Positions 8,259-17,143 of a stretch of 39,105 nucleotides of DNA are shown here, one piece after another. Each line of letters opens with the position of its first letter. The stretch's first letter is position 1. Both the position numbers and the translations under genes were made by a program. The notes beneath the pieces were generated by a model. The model did not search any database, was not told the DNA's origin, and worked only from the letters and a program-made list of their open reading frames with translations. Source of the DNA: Sulfurimonas sp. GTDB lineage: Bacteria > Campylobacterota > Campylobacteria > Campylobacterales > Sulfurimonadaceae. The stretch spans positions 1 to 39,105 of the forward strand of contig NZ_JAQVKP010000018.1 in the NCBI RefSeq assembly GCF_028694605.1. Direction: 5' to 3'.

Positions 8259-9512
8259 CTACTCTATAAATATATAAATCGGGTTTGCGCCAATCTCTAA
8301 AAATTCGTCTTCTATCTTTTTGCCGTTGCTTGAAAAAGACCTAAAAATATCTTCATTTTTTATGGTTTTTGGCTTTAGCGACCAGTGGATTTGGAGCAGT
8401 TCGTCATTTTGGAGCAAACACTGGAGTGTATGATGCCCTCTTTTGATATCAAGGCGTAAAAACTCCGCATTTTTAAGCGTAGCAACCATATACTTATAGA
8501 CTTCATAAGCCTCTCTCTTGCGCAAACCGTCTCTGTTGTCAACCAGTCCATAACCTGCTGCAATAAGTTGATGCCACGAGAGAGAATCGACCTGTTGTGA
8601 GGCAAAAGCAAGCAGATGGTAGCGTAGCATATAGGCGGCATAAAGCTCCTCGCTCACACACTCATACTCACTTGTCGGAGCATAAGGAGCAGTACCGCTT
8701 ATGGGCCAGTTGGTCTCGGTAATGTGAAGTTCATGTACACTTTTTGGGCTAAGCCACACCATGGTTGTGAGAAGTGCAATTTTGTCAAGCAGGGTAAAGC
8801 CCATCTGCATATTTTCGGGTGCGCCCCGTCTGTCAACATAGAGAAGTGAAGATACACCGTCATACCGGTAATCGCAAAGGTTAAAAAGTGTATGCGCCGT
8901 GAAGTGGTACTCAAAGTCTATAACGCCGCTGCCTATAAGTTTTATATGCGGAAATTTTGAGGTTTTGAGATTATAGGCGACTTTATAAAAGCTGCTGTAT
9001 TCATCAACGCTGAAAAGCCCCCATTTTGCTCTGTTTATGGTTGAGCCGATTTCAAACATATCTACTACTTCACCTAGTGTGCTAAAGACGGTTTGTAAAT
9101 CTCTTTGCAAAAGTGCCAAGTCTTGTACATGTTCTCTGTCTTGCAGGATTTTGAGCGTTATTTTTTTGCCATGAGAAAAAAGCAGAAACTCTTTTAAAAG
9201 CGGTAGTTTCTCCATCTCCCAAAGTTTAAAGCGCACTAAAACTCTCTCTGCTCCAAGCTCTTGCACCATCGCAAGTGTCGCTTGCGGTTCTCTCTCAAAA
9301 TCAACGCCGATGCAAAAAAAGTCATTTGAACATATATGTTTTCTTTTAACAAACGGTGTAAGTATAAGCGAGATGGGAAGCACAACAAGAGAGACAAAAA
9401 TAGTTTTTACAAGCGAGCCAAACTGCTTTTTTCGCATCTCTTGTTTGTAGTTTTTATCTTGTAGCGGATATGGTTGGTCGGAATAGTTATCCCAGATATA
9501 TGGCTGTTTCAT
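8259..9512 (-). CDS. Membrane-anchored glycoside-hydrolase-like protein
   Basis: A 417-aa protein with one predicted membrane helix at about residues 36-54 after a short cytoplasmic N-terminus, so the rest should face the periplasm. The body looks like a TIM-barrel glycosidase of the clan GH-A style: alternating hydrophobic strands, and an HITETNW segment near residue 260 whose Glu lies where such enzymes carry a catalytic acid. I cannot name the family or substrate. Its position directly before waaF suggests a role in surface glycan metabolism. The ATG at 9512 has no ribosome-binding site and lies just after a TATAAT; the Met at residue 26 is an alternative start. Confidence 0.6.
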   Translation of the reverse strand: MKQPYIWDNYSDQPYPLQDKNYKQEMRKKQFGSLVKTIFVSLVVLPISLILTPFVKRKHICSNDFFCIGVDFEREPQATLAMVQELGAERVLVRFKLWEMEKLPLLKEFLLFSHGKKITLKILQDREHVQDLALLQRDLQTVFSTLGEVVDMFEIGSTINRAKWGLFSVDEYSSFYKVAYNLKTSKFPHIKLIGSGVIDFEYHFTAHTLFNLCDYRYDGVSSLLYVDRRGAPENMQMGFTLLDKIALLTTMVWLSPKSVHELHITETNWPISGTAPYAPTSEYECVSEELYAAYMLRYHLLAFASQQVDSLSWHQLIAAGYGLVDNRDGLRKREAYEVYKYMVATLKNAEFLRLDIKRGHHTLQCLLQNDELLQIHWSLKPKTIKNEDIFRSFSSNGKKIEDEFLEIGANPIYIFIE

Positions 9513-9551
9513 AAGGCGAATTATAACCTTTTTGAGATAAAATCGCCTTAT
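9511..9551. promoter_or_regulatory. Divergent promoter region with 9-bp inverted repeat
   Basis: ATAAGGCGA (9511-9519) and TCGCCTTAT (9543-9551) are perfect inverted repeats separated by 23 bases. On the minus strand a TATAAT (9525 to 9520) precedes the glycosidase-like gene; on the plus strand GATAAAAT (9536-9543) precedes mntA. Each arm is the discriminator just after one -10 box, so the symmetry may reflect two similar promoters facing apart rather than an operator. Confidence 0.45.
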
Positions 9552-9572
9552 AGTTTAAAACAAGGAGTTTTT

Positions 9573-9944
9573 ATGGCACTTTGCACAGTAAAAGATATCT
9601 TGACACAAAAACTGCAAACACTTCCCAATATTGTATTTGCATATCTTTTTGGTTCTTATGCCGATGGTTCACAAAAAGCTTCTAGCGATGTCGATATCGC
9701 TCTTTTTTTGCATACAACAGATTTGGATTCGCAACTGCAAATAAACTATGAACTCTCAAAATTTCTCAAAAAAGATGTTGATATACTGCTACTCAACAAT
9801 GCAAAAAATCTCTCCCTTTTGGAAGCGGTTTTAAAAAAAGGGGTAGTTTTAAAAGAGAGTGATAAAAGAGTAGATTTTGAGCTAAGAACCCAACACGATA
9901 TACTCGACTATAAAGCGTTCAAAAGAAGCATAGATGCAGCATAG
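9573..9944 (+). CDS. mntA: MntA-type nucleotidyltransferase antitoxin
   Basis: A 124-aa minimal nucleotidyltransferase with the signature GSx10DxD (Gly27-Ser28, Asp39, Asp41). In characterised MntA-HepT modules this protein AMPylates the HEPN toxin on a tyrosine and silences it. The ATG at 9573 has AAGGAG 5 bases upstream; the same frame is open further upstream but runs into the divergent gene's promoter. It overlaps the HEPN partner by 11 bases, the usual arrangement of these pairs. The pair is transcribed away from the LPS gene before it. Confidence 0.88.
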   Translation: MALCTVKDILTQKLQTLPNIVFAYLFGSYADGSQKASSDVDIALFLHTTDLDSQLQINYELSKFLKKDVDILLLNNAKNLSLLEAVLKKGVVLKESDKRVDFELRTQHDILDYKAFKRSIDAA

Positions 9945-10347
9945 AATTGTAAAAAAGATAGAAAAGATAAACTACTATTTAACTCTATTGGACAGCTATA
10001 AAGATGATTGTAAAAAGAGATTTTTAAATGACCCGATGTATGAGGGTGCGCTTCTTCACTATCTCTATCTGGTAAGTGACGGCTCTATATCTTTGGCTGA
10101 AATGGTCATAAAATATAAAAATTTTGAATCCCCGCAAAGTTACTATGAAGCTATAGATATTTTGGGCGAGAATGGCATTTTGCCAAGAGAATTTGCATAT
10201 GATTTTGCAAAAATTGCATCATTTAGAAATTTTTTAGCGCATGATTATGAAAAGATAGATTATCTGGTTATCTGCGAAGATGTTTTAGCAAAACTTGGTG
10301 AGATAAAAAGGTATCTCCATTATATCGAAGAAAAAATCGATTTGTAG
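9934..10347 (+). CDS. hepT: HepT-like HEPN-domain RNase toxin (DUF86)
   Basis: A 137-aa all-helical HEPN protein. The catalytic motif RX4HXY is intact as Arg98, His103 and Tyr105 in the string RNFLAHDY. The Tyr is the residue AMPylated by MntA in studied systems. HepT toxins act as RNases in the cytoplasm; the target is not predictable from sequence. The start overlaps mntA, so the two should be co-translated. Both genes look intact, suggesting a working module rather than decayed remnants. Confidence 0.88.
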   Translation: MQHRIVKKIEKINYYLTLLDSYKDDCKKRFLNDPMYEGALLHYLYLVSDGSISLAEMVIKYKNFESPQSYYEAIDILGENGILPREFAYDFAKIASFRNFLAHDYEKIDYLVICEDVLAKLGEIKRYLHYIEEKIDL

Positions 10348-10376
10348 TTTATTGAGAATTTAACAAGGAAAAATCA

Positions 10377-10739
10377 TTGAGAAATCAGCCGAAATATAAT
10401 TTTTTTAAAAATACGACTTATGCGCTCAAAGGATTGCAAGATTTGCTTAAAAATGAATCCTCTTTTAAGATAGAACTTCTGCTGTTTTTTCTTTTACTTC
10501 CAGCTCTTTTTTTTATAGAAACAACACTCTCTAACAAGCTTCTTATGTTTATCTCTCTTATGCTTATGCTTATAGCAGAGGCGGCAAATAGCGCAATTGA
10601 GAGGGTTGTTGACCTTGTAACGCTAGAACATCACGAGATGGCAGGCAGAGCAAAAGATGTAGGTAGTGCAGTTGTTTTTTTAAGTATTTCTCTTTTTGTA
10701 GTTGTCTGGGTAAGCATCCTGTTGAGTACATTTTTATAA
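10377..10739 (+). CDS. dgkA: Diacylglycerol kinase
   Basis: A small integral-membrane kinase of 120 aa with three predicted helices (about residues 32-48, 52-66 and 97-118). The family signature EAANSAIERVVD is at about residues 64-75. It phosphorylates diacylglycerol released during envelope glycan modification, returning it to phospholipid synthesis. The start is a TTG at 10377 with AAGGA 8 bases upstream; the first ATG in frame would remove an essential helix. It follows hepT by 29 bases and may share its transcript. Confidence 0.92.
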   Translation: MRNQPKYNFFKNTTYALKGLQDLLKNESSFKIELLLFFLLLPALFFIETTLSNKLLMFISLMLMLIAEAANSAIERVVDLVTLEHHEMAGRAKDVGSAVVFLSISLFVVVWVSILLSTFL

Positions 10740-10748
10740 AGGTAAATA

Positions 10749-10826
10749 GTGAATATTTTAGTGGTACGCACAGATAAACTCGGTGACTTTATAACGGCTC
10801 TTCCTGCTATATATGTGTTAAAATAG
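10749..10826 (+). pseudogene. Truncated N-terminus of a GT9 heptosyltransferase-like gene
   Basis: Ten bases after dgkA, a GTG opens a 25-codon frame reading MNILVVRTDKLGDFITALPA and a few more residues before TAG. This is the characteristic start of GT9 heptosyltransferases (ILxxRxDxLGDxxxxxPA). The rest of the gene is missing, and 17 bases later the minus-strand glycosyltransferase block ends. The simplest reading is that replacement of the adjacent glycan cluster cut this gene off. It could in principle be an expressed small peptide, but nothing supports that. Confidence 0.7.
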
Positions 10827-10843
10827 TATAGTTTAAAATGGGA

Positions 10844-11590
10844 TTAAGTTTTTTTTGAAAATTTACCTAATGAAAATTTTTTATAGATTGAAGCCTTTAT
10901 TTTTTTTATAATATTATCAAGTCTATAGATGATGGAACTTCTTTTTTTGTCTGCATTTAATACTCTTCGATGCCATCCGATGTGTTCAACATAAGGTTTT
11001 AGAAATATAGCAGATAAAAAACCACTGTTTTTGTAAAAGTCAGAAATTGTTCTTTCAAACATCTTATTTTCATGTTGTGCGAAATTTTTTATTAACTTAT
11101 ACTCAGATAAGCGTCTTAAACTAGGATTGAAAGATAGAATATCACTATAAACAAGTTTATATTTTTCATTTGAACTTGTGCTATATACTTCATCGGAAAA
11201 CTCTATTGTGGTTAATTCATCTATATTTCTTAACCATACAGAAAGTATATTTTTGTCTTTTTCTAAAATATCAATAGATTTTTCAATAAAACCATAATCT
11301 AAAAAATTCCAGTCATCTTCGCAGTGAAAAATATATTTACTTGTAACAAGCGAATAGGCTTTGTCTATACTTTTTAGTTGCCCCAGCTTTTCTTTGTTTG
11401 AAATAATAGTAAAACTATATGATTTATAATTATTTATAATTTTTTCCAACTCTTTTTGTTTTAAAGAGTCTTCTATTATAATTATTTGGCTTAACTTATA
11501 TGTGTTGAACTTAAAAAAGCTATCCAAAGTCTGTTTCAGCAAATCAAATCTATCGCAACTTGTAATAACCAATGAAACTGTTTTATCCAT
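10844..11590 (-). CDS. Family 2 glycosyltransferase
   Basis: A 248-aa protein starting with the GT2 GT-A fold: SLVITSCDRFDLL at the N-terminus, and a nucleotide/metal-binding FHCEDDW at about residue 90, where the acidic cluster replaces the usual DxD. It is likely to add a sugar to the core or outer glycan in the cytoplasm. It is the last gene of the minus-strand cluster and overlaps the previous gene by 8 bases. Donor and acceptor cannot be predicted. Confidence 0.78.
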   Translation of the reverse strand: MDKTVSLVITSCDRFDLLKQTLDSFFKFNTYKLSQIIIIEDSLKQKELEKIINNYKSYSFTIISNKEKLGQLKSIDKAYSLVTSKYIFHCEDDWNFLDYGFIEKSIDILEKDKNILSVWLRNIDELTTIEFSDEVYSTSSNEKYKLVYSDILSFNPSLRRLSEYKLIKNFAQHENKMFERTISDFYKNSGFLSAIFLKPYVEHIGWHRRVLNADKKRSSIIYRLDNIIKKIKASIYKKFSLGKFSKKT

Positions 11591-12383
11591 TTTTTTCCTC
11601 TAAGTGTTTATTTATACCATTTTCACACCATTGAAGCTTTTTTTCTATAGCGTTTTTAAGTATTGAATCGTTTGATGAGCTAGAACTTCCTTCATTATGA
11701 TATAAATGATACTGAATTCCGGCAAATTTTAGATTTTTTCTTTTTATACCAATATTATAAAGCCTCTCTATGAACTCACTATCTTCTCTGCCCCATGAAG
11801 TGAAATTTTCATTAAATCCATTTACTTTTAAAAAATCATCTTTATAGAAAGAAAAATTACAGCTTTTTACCCCTTTATGATTTCTGCTGCTTTTGCTGCA
11901 TATAAAAAATGATAAAAATTTGTTTTTTATTCCATTAAGGTTGTTTTTTATCTCTTTTGAAAATAGGGTTGGTGCTTTAAATTCTTTTTTTAGCAGTATC
12001 TCTTTTGTTAATCTTGGAGACAAAAGTACCCTAGACCCTTGTATATAAAACCCTTTGCTTTTGCATTTTAGATGATCTTGTATAAAATCTTTATCTAGAA
12101 TCATATCCCCATCTATACAAATTATATATTCACAGTTACTTTTTGAAATTGCTAGATTTCTGCTTCTTGCAGCTCTAAAACCATTGTCCTCTTGCCATGA
12201 GTGTATTATTTTAATATCGCAACCATTAGAAATTTGTTCTATTAAATTTTTTGTATCATCTGTTGAGCCATCATCAGCTATTATTATTTCGTCTGGTTTT
12301 TTAGTTTGTCCCAAAATGCTCTTTAAAGATAATTCTAATGCCTGTGGCCAATTATAGGTTGTGATTATTAATGAAGTAGTCAC
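11583..12383 (-). CDS. Family 2 glycosyltransferase with galactosyltransferase-type C-terminal domain
   Basis: A 266-aa GT-A enzyme. SLIITTYNWPQALELSL begins the fold, ADDGST is at about residues 36-41, and the metal-binding IDGDMI near residue 94. The C-terminal part has WGREDSEF, the motif of the GT7-like C-terminal domain that carries the catalytic acid. It overlaps its neighbours by 4 and 8 bases. The cluster context says surface glycan synthesis; the sugar is unknown. Confidence 0.82.
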   Translation of the reverse strand: MTTSLIITTYNWPQALELSLKSILGQTKKPDEIIIADDGSTDDTKNLIEQISNGCDIKIIHSWQEDNGFRAARSRNLAISKSNCEYIICIDGDMILDKDFIQDHLKCKSKGFYIQGSRVLLSPRLTKEILLKKEFKAPTLFSKEIKNNLNGIKNKFLSFFICSKSSRNHKGVKSCNFSFYKDDFLKVNGFNENFTSWGREDSEFIERLYNIGIKRKNLKFAGIQYHLYHNEGSSSSSNDSILKNAIEKKLQWCENGINKHLEEKNG

Positions 12384-13126
12384 TTGTTATTCTCCTCATA
12401 AAGTTTAAGATATTTAAAAAAAACTCCATTTGCTCCAGAAAAACTTATCAACAAGCCAACATAGCCATCAAGAAATCCTAGCTTGAAAAAATATACCCTA
12501 AAAAAATGAAATAATGATCTATAAAAAGCTTTAAATGGAGAGGATTTTTTTTTGCCTACATTGCTCAATGCAAATATAGTTGAGTATCTATCTGTTTTTA
12601 CTATAAAATCACTTATGCAAGAATATGGGTAGTGTAAAACTGAGCCATTAATTTTAGCCCTACTAAATCCATTTTCTATAACTTTTTCATGTACTTTTTC
12701 ATCACTAAATCTTGTTAAGGTTTTGTTATAAAGTCTAACAATGACATCATCCCCCCAACAATGTTTTACTTGTATATCTTTATAGTAATTTTCTCTTAAA
12801 ATAGCATATATATTTTTATCATTTAACTCTATAGAAATTAAATTTTTTATAAACTCACTTGACAAAACCTCATCTGCGTCTAAAGAAAGTATCCACTCAT
12901 TTTTTGCAAATGTCGCAGCTGCATTTTTTGTTGGGCCAAAACCAAAAAATTCGCCTTGAACAATATTTACATTTTTATATTTTTTTGCAATTTCAACAGT
13001 ATCATCAATTGAGCCGTTATCGTAAATTACGATATCTTCAAACTCTTTTAATGATTCAAGAGTATTTGCAAGAGTATTTTCGGCGTTTTTGACAATAATA
13101 ACACAAGAAATATTTTTAATCGACAA
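12380..13126 (-). CDS. Family 2 glycosyltransferase, WaaE/LgtF-like
   Basis: A GT2 enzyme resembling the core beta-glucosyltransferases WaaE/LgtF. It shows SCVIIVKNAENTL at the N-terminus, YDNGSIDDT, SLDADEVLS (the DxD site) and a conserved VHEKV segment. I start it at TTG 13126 (248 aa) because GAGGAG lies 6 bases upstream, leaving an 11-base overlap with the kinase gene. The ATG at 13156 would add 10 residues and give a 41-base overlap. The WaaE/LgtF resemblance is an inference from motif spacing. Confidence 0.8.
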   Translation of the reverse strand: MSIKNISCVIIVKNAENTLANTLESLKEFEDIVIYDNGSIDDTVEIAKKYKNVNIVQGEFFGFGPTKNAAATFAKNEWILSLDADEVLSSEFIKNLISIELNDKNIYAILRENYYKDIQVKHCWGDDVIVRLYNKTLTRFSDEKVHEKVIENGFSRAKINGSVLHYPYSCISDFIVKTDRYSTIFALSNVGKKKSSPFKAFYRSLFHFFRVYFFKLGFLDGYVGLLISFSGANGVFFKYLKLYEENNK

Positions 13127-13850
13127 CCGCTTCTCCTCTGAGTCTTTTTTTTGCATTTTTTCTATCTTTATGTGCTTGTGAGTATTTAAGTGCTATATCT
13201 ATACATTTTTGTTCATTCTCACTACTTAGCTTTGCATACTCTTTGATTATTATTTTTAAATCATCATCTCTTGCCCAAAGTTTAGCAAAATTTTTAAGCC
13301 TCTCATCTAAAGACAACCCTCTAAACTCCATCCTGTTTATATCTACTATCTTAAATATATAACCCTCGTTTTCTTTTTTTATAAGGATATTTCCCGGCGA
13401 ATAGTCAAGGTGCAATATAGAATTTTCGTGAAGTTTAAATGTAAATGCTGCAAATGCTTTAAACAAGGCATCTTTTTTTGAAAACTCTTTATCTAAAAGA
13501 GGCTCTCTTATAGTAAAATCATAATCAAACTTTTCGCTAATATAGTAGCTCTCATCTAGCAACCCAAACTTTTTAAACTCTACAAATCCTACGGGTTTTG
13601 GAACAAAATCTATAATTTTAACACTATTTTCGTAAGACTTTTTCGCTTTTGAATCTCTAAAAAATGTATAAACTACTTTATTTATTATATTTGGGATTTT
13701 AAAAGATTTTACTACAAGTTCTTTACCCTCAAAGTCTATAATTTTTATCTCATTTCGTGCTTTGTGTATAGATGTGTTTGAGTGTATAAAATGGTTTTGT
13801 ATATTTTTTAAAAAACCTAAATATCTATTATTATCTACTTCAAATGCCAT
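13116..13850 (-). CDS. WaaP/InaA-like lipopolysaccharide kinase
   Basis: A 244-aa protein-kinase-fold enzyme. A probable ATP-binding Lys lies in the early VVKSFKIP strand. The catalytic loop is HLDYSPGNILI at about residues 145-155 (Asp and Asn of an HxDxxxxN motif), and IVDINRMEF supplies the metal-binding Asp. These features fit the Kdo/WaaP kinase family, which phosphorylates inner-core heptose or Kdo. It lies between the ligase-like gene and the GT2 genes with short overlaps on both sides. Confidence 0.82.
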   Translation of the reverse strand: MAFEVDNNRYLGFLKNIQNHFIHSNTSIHKARNEIKIIDFEGKELVVKSFKIPNIINKVVYTFFRDSKAKKSYENSVKIIDFVPKPVGFVEFKKFGLLDESYYISEKFDYDFTIREPLLDKEFSKKDALFKAFAAFTFKLHENSILHLDYSPGNILIKKENEGYIFKIVDINRMEFRGLSLDERLKNFAKLWARDDDLKIIIKEYAKLSSENEQKCIDIALKYSQAHKDRKNAKKRLRGEAVVD

Positions 13851-15078
13851 TTTTTAACCTATTATCTGAATCTGGATATTTTTTATAAAGGAAAGAGCTA
13901 AAAAGAACAAACATAAATGCAGTGTTTACTATAAATAAATAACTTTCACTAAGCATAATTAGTAAAAAAAGCAAAGGAAGAGCAACCCCTAAATGCTTTA
14001 AAAATATATCTTCTTGCGTAAGAGCATGTTTAAGCTGGAAAAAGAAGATGGCAAGCACTGCAAAAATCCCAATCAATCCTAGTTCAACTAAAACAAAAAT
14101 GTAGGTATTGTGTGGGTTTACTGTGTCTGGTAAATTCGGAGATAGTTTTTGATTTACACCCTCATAATTTTTTTTGAAACCACCGCTCCCTACGCCAAAT
14201 ATAGGATTGTCTTTTATTACTTCCATTGAATTAAGTGCAAAAGTAATCCTCAAACCAAGCGATGTGCTTCTGTCCGTCTCGAGCTGAGCTATGTCCGAGA
14301 AAGCCGCATCCACCCTTTCTTTGAAGTTTGGAAGAGTGCTATAAAACGAGACTAAAATCAAAGGTGTTATAATAGAGAACATCGTTATGGTTTTAATAAT
14401 TTGCTTATTATAGTATTGAAATAGAATAATGATTAGCACACCAAAAAACATGACTTGACCAGCTCTTCCACCTGATATAAAAAGATTGATAGTCATTGTA
14501 GTAAAGAATATGCCATAAATAATTTTCTCTTTTTTTGAGATATTACTATCAAACAAAATGTAATATAACAAAATATAGATAGCCATGGCTATAATTGGTG
14601 AATAGACAATATGTCCTAAAAAAGGATTTGGAGAATCATATGTTGCATGACCAAAATATGGGATTATTCCAAAAAATATAGCATAAGAAAAGAGTTCAGA
14701 AATACTTGCTCCTATAACAAAAGCATATAGATAATATTTAATATGCTCTTTTTTTGCAAATAGCATAAATAATGGAATCAGCAGTAGTCTTGATTCTTTC
14801 TTAATTGTGTATTTTAGACCATGCGTTAAATCATCACTCCAAAAAAGAGACATAATGTACAATGTAGTCAAAAAAAGGATTGCTAAAATTACTTTGTTGC
14901 TCTTAAGTGTGTTGAAGTTTTTTTTAAATTCACCTATGCGCAACCAAATTAATATAATAAAAGCAGACAATATGCTTGGCATGGGAGTAGATAGCGGTAT
15001 AAAAAAAGCTATTGCTATCAATAAATGCGAGCTGATACTTTTTAGTTTTTCTCTTTCAAAAATATTATCTAATTGCAT
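13840..15078 (-). CDS. waaL: O-antigen ligase / polymerase family membrane protein
   Basis: A 412-aa polytopic membrane protein with 10 or more hydrophobic helices and a large periplasmic loop at about residues 250-310. That loop contains the Wzy_C-type features: GLRITFALNSMEVIKDNPIF, GSGGF and NPHNTYIFVLVELG. The NPHN segment carries the His thought to be essential in WaaL ligases. A ligase would join lipid-carrier-borne glycan to the lipid A core. Wzy polymerases share the fold, so ligase is the more likely but not certain call. Confidence 0.78.
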   Translation of the reverse strand: MQLDNIFEREKLKSISSHLLIAIAFFIPLSTPMPSILSAFIILIWLRIGEFKKNFNTLKSNKVILAILFLTTLYIMSLFWSDDLTHGLKYTIKKESRLLLIPLFMLFAKKEHIKYYLYAFVIGASISELFSYAIFFGIIPYFGHATYDSPNPFLGHIVYSPIIAMAIYILLYYILFDSNISKKEKIIYGIFFTTMTINLFISGGRAGQVMFFGVLIIILFQYYNKQIIKTITMFSIITPLILVSFYSTLPNFKERVDAAFSDIAQLETDRSTSLGLRITFALNSMEVIKDNPIFGVGSGGFKKNYEGVNQKLSPNLPDTVNPHNTYIFVLVELGLIGIFAVLAIFFFQLKHALTQEDIFLKHLGVALPLLFLLIMLSESYLFIVNTAFMFVLFSSFLYKKYPDSDNRLKNGI

Positions 15079-16154
15079 AAAGACTCTAATAGTTCTGTAT
15101 ATTTTTTTACTGTTGTATTATGTGACATTTTACCTTCTATAACATCTTTTGCATGGCTTTTTAATCTTTGTAGTGTTTGAGGTGAATTATATAGCTGTTT
15201 TATTTTCTCGGCAATTGCAAAAGCATCTTTTATAGGAACTATAAAACCGTTTACTCCGTCTTCTATTATCTCTAATGAACTCTCGTTCGCCGATGCTATA
15301 ACAGGAGTACCACTGGCTAAAGACTCTAAAATAACTCTAGGTAACCCTTCTTTTCTAGTTGAAGCATGAACCAAAACATCACAAGCAGATATTATCTGAG
15401 GTACATCGCTTCTAAAACCTGTTATATGTATCTTCTCTTTCATACCGCTATTTTCTATTTCTGAAATATACGGCTCTTTATCTATTTTATCGCCTATTAG
15501 CAAAATATGTATATCTTTGAAGCCTGAGAGCTCATATGCTGCTTTTATAACATAAATAAGCCCTTTATGAGGTCTTACATTTGCGACAAACGCTATATTA
15601 AAATTATCTTTGTTTGTACCAAACTCCTCTAAATCGATCTTTTGCTGTTCATACCAGCTTACATCATGCCCTTTATATATTGTTACTATTTTTTTTGAGT
15701 TACTTAAAACTTGCTTTTTTACATGTCTCTCAACCGACTCAGATACACATATAACACCATCAACTCTTGGGTTTAATGCATTTAAATATGAACTTGGGTC
15801 ATACCTATAAAGCCCCCCTGTTGTACCTCTATAAGTCACAAGTTTTACATCTGTTCCCATACAAGCAAATATTGCATTTGATATACTTCGTGAAGCAGTT
15901 GCATATACTATATCTATTTTTTTTTCTTTGATTATCTTTTTAGCTAATAAAATATTTTTGATATCTATTTTTTTATCGTGTTTTGCTTCTATAACATCTA
16001 TATTATACTCTTTAAATCTTGCAGCATATGCACTCTCTTTTTGAGTCATAATCGTTATACTATGTCCCTCTTTTGCTAAAGAGACAAAAATCTCAAGCTC
16101 AGGTCGCACACTGTTAAAAGAGCCTCCAATTGATGTTAGTATCAGTATATTCAT
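15069..16154 (-). CDS. Family 4 glycosyltransferase
   Basis: A 361-aa GT-B enzyme. The N-terminal domain has SIGGSFNSVRPELE where GT4 enzymes have their glycine-rich acceptor loop. The C-terminal domain has VANVRPHKGL, VHASTRKEGLPRVILESLA (the EX7E region) and EIIEDGVNGFIV. It would use a nucleotide-sugar donor at the inner face of the membrane. It overlaps the ligase-like gene by 10 bases and follows waaC by 2 bases. Confidence 0.85.
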   Translation of the reverse strand: MNILILTSIGGSFNSVRPELEIFVSLAKEGHSITIMTQKESAYAARFKEYNIDVIEAKHDKKIDIKNILLAKKIIKEKKIDIVYATASRSISNAIFACMGTDVKLVTYRGTTGGLYRYDPSSYLNALNPRVDGVICVSESVERHVKKQVLSNSKKIVTIYKGHDVSWYEQQKIDLEEFGTNKDNFNIAFVANVRPHKGLIYVIKAAYELSGFKDIHILLIGDKIDKEPYISEIENSGMKEKIHITGFRSDVPQIISACDVLVHASTRKEGLPRVILESLASGTPVIASANESSLEIIEDGVNGFIVPIKDAFAIAEKIKQLYNSPQTLQRLKSHAKDVIEGKMSHNTTVKKYTELLESLCN

Positions 16155-16156
16155 AA

Positions 16157-17143
16157 TTATATTTCCTTATTTAACTCTTTTGCAATTTTGATAATCTCAT
16201 CTGCTTTTATATCACAAATTGAAAAATCATTTTTATTTAGTTTATAGTGATTTACTACGCTTTTGGATTTTACAACCTTGTTTATAGGCGTGACATAGAC
16301 ACGATTTGTAGGGGTTGGTCCAAAGATGGTAATGGAGGGTACATTTAACCCCCAAGCCATGTGTGTCGGTCCTGTGTCGTTTCCTATAAGCAAGGCGCAT
16401 TTTGAGATAACATATTTTAGCTCATCTAACGAACCACGAGGCAGTATGTGCAAATATTTTGATTGTTCTTGCATCCAGAGTGCCTTTTTGTGCTCTTCCT
16501 CGCTTCCCCAAACTATGTAAGTTTTAGTTTTAAGTGCCTCTGCAATCTCGACAAACTTCTCTTTTGGGTAGTTTCTGCTCTCCCATGTGGAGCCTATGAC
16601 AAAAATATTGAAAATCTCCGGCAGATTTGGCACTTGTGAAGATGCAAACAAAAATTTCTCTTTTTTTAAAATCATATCACTTGATACTTTTATACCAAGC
16701 GGCTCGCAAAGGACTGTGACATTTCTGTCTATGGTGTTGGCATCGTAGGCGATAGAGACTTTTTTGTCATAAAAAAGAGAGGCGATACCTTCTCGAACGG
16801 ACTCTTTGTCAAAACCCGCAACCACTTTTGCACCTATAATTCTAGCGACTATGGCAGATTTTAGCAGTCCTTGCGCATCTATGACGATATCGTAATTGTT
16901 TTTTGAGTAAGTTTTTAGGATTTTGTACTGCGTAAAAATCTCGCTTTTTTTCTTTTTTAGCGATTTGAGATTTATGGGCAAAATGTTATCAATGTCAGGA
17001 TTATTTTTAAGCACATCCGCAAATGTACGCTCTACGATCCAGTCAATCCGTGCGTGCGGTAATGCTTTTTTGATAAATTGGAGAGCGACCATTGCGTGGA
17101 TGATGTCGCCCATAGCCGAGAGTTTTACTATACATATTTTCAC
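16157..17143 (-). CDS. waaC: ADP-heptose:LPS heptosyltransferase I
   Basis: GT9 transferase of 328 aa. The N-terminus IVKLSAMGDIIHAMVAL is the diagnostic WaaC start with the catalytic-region Asp, and DWIVER at about residue 34 is a WaaC hallmark. The donor site is seen as GNDTGPTHMAWG and TIFGPTP near residues 250-270. It adds the first heptose onto Kdo of lipid A, the step before WaaF. It abuts the GT4 genes on both sides, so it is in the middle of an operon. Confidence 0.91.
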   Translation of the reverse strand: MKICIVKLSAMGDIIHAMVALQFIKKALPHARIDWIVERTFADVLKNNPDIDNILPINLKSLKKKKSEIFTQYKILKTYSKNNYDIVIDAQGLLKSAIVARIIGAKVVAGFDKESVREGIASLFYDKKVSIAYDANTIDRNVTVLCEPLGIKVSSDMILKKEKFLFASSQVPNLPEIFNIFVIGSTWESRNYPKEKFVEIAEALKTKTYIVWGSEEEHKKALWMQEQSKYLHILPRGSLDELKYVISKCALLIGNDTGPTHMAWGLNVPSITIFGPTPTNRVYVTPINKVVKSKSVVNHYKLNKNDFSICDIKADEIIKIAKELNKEI

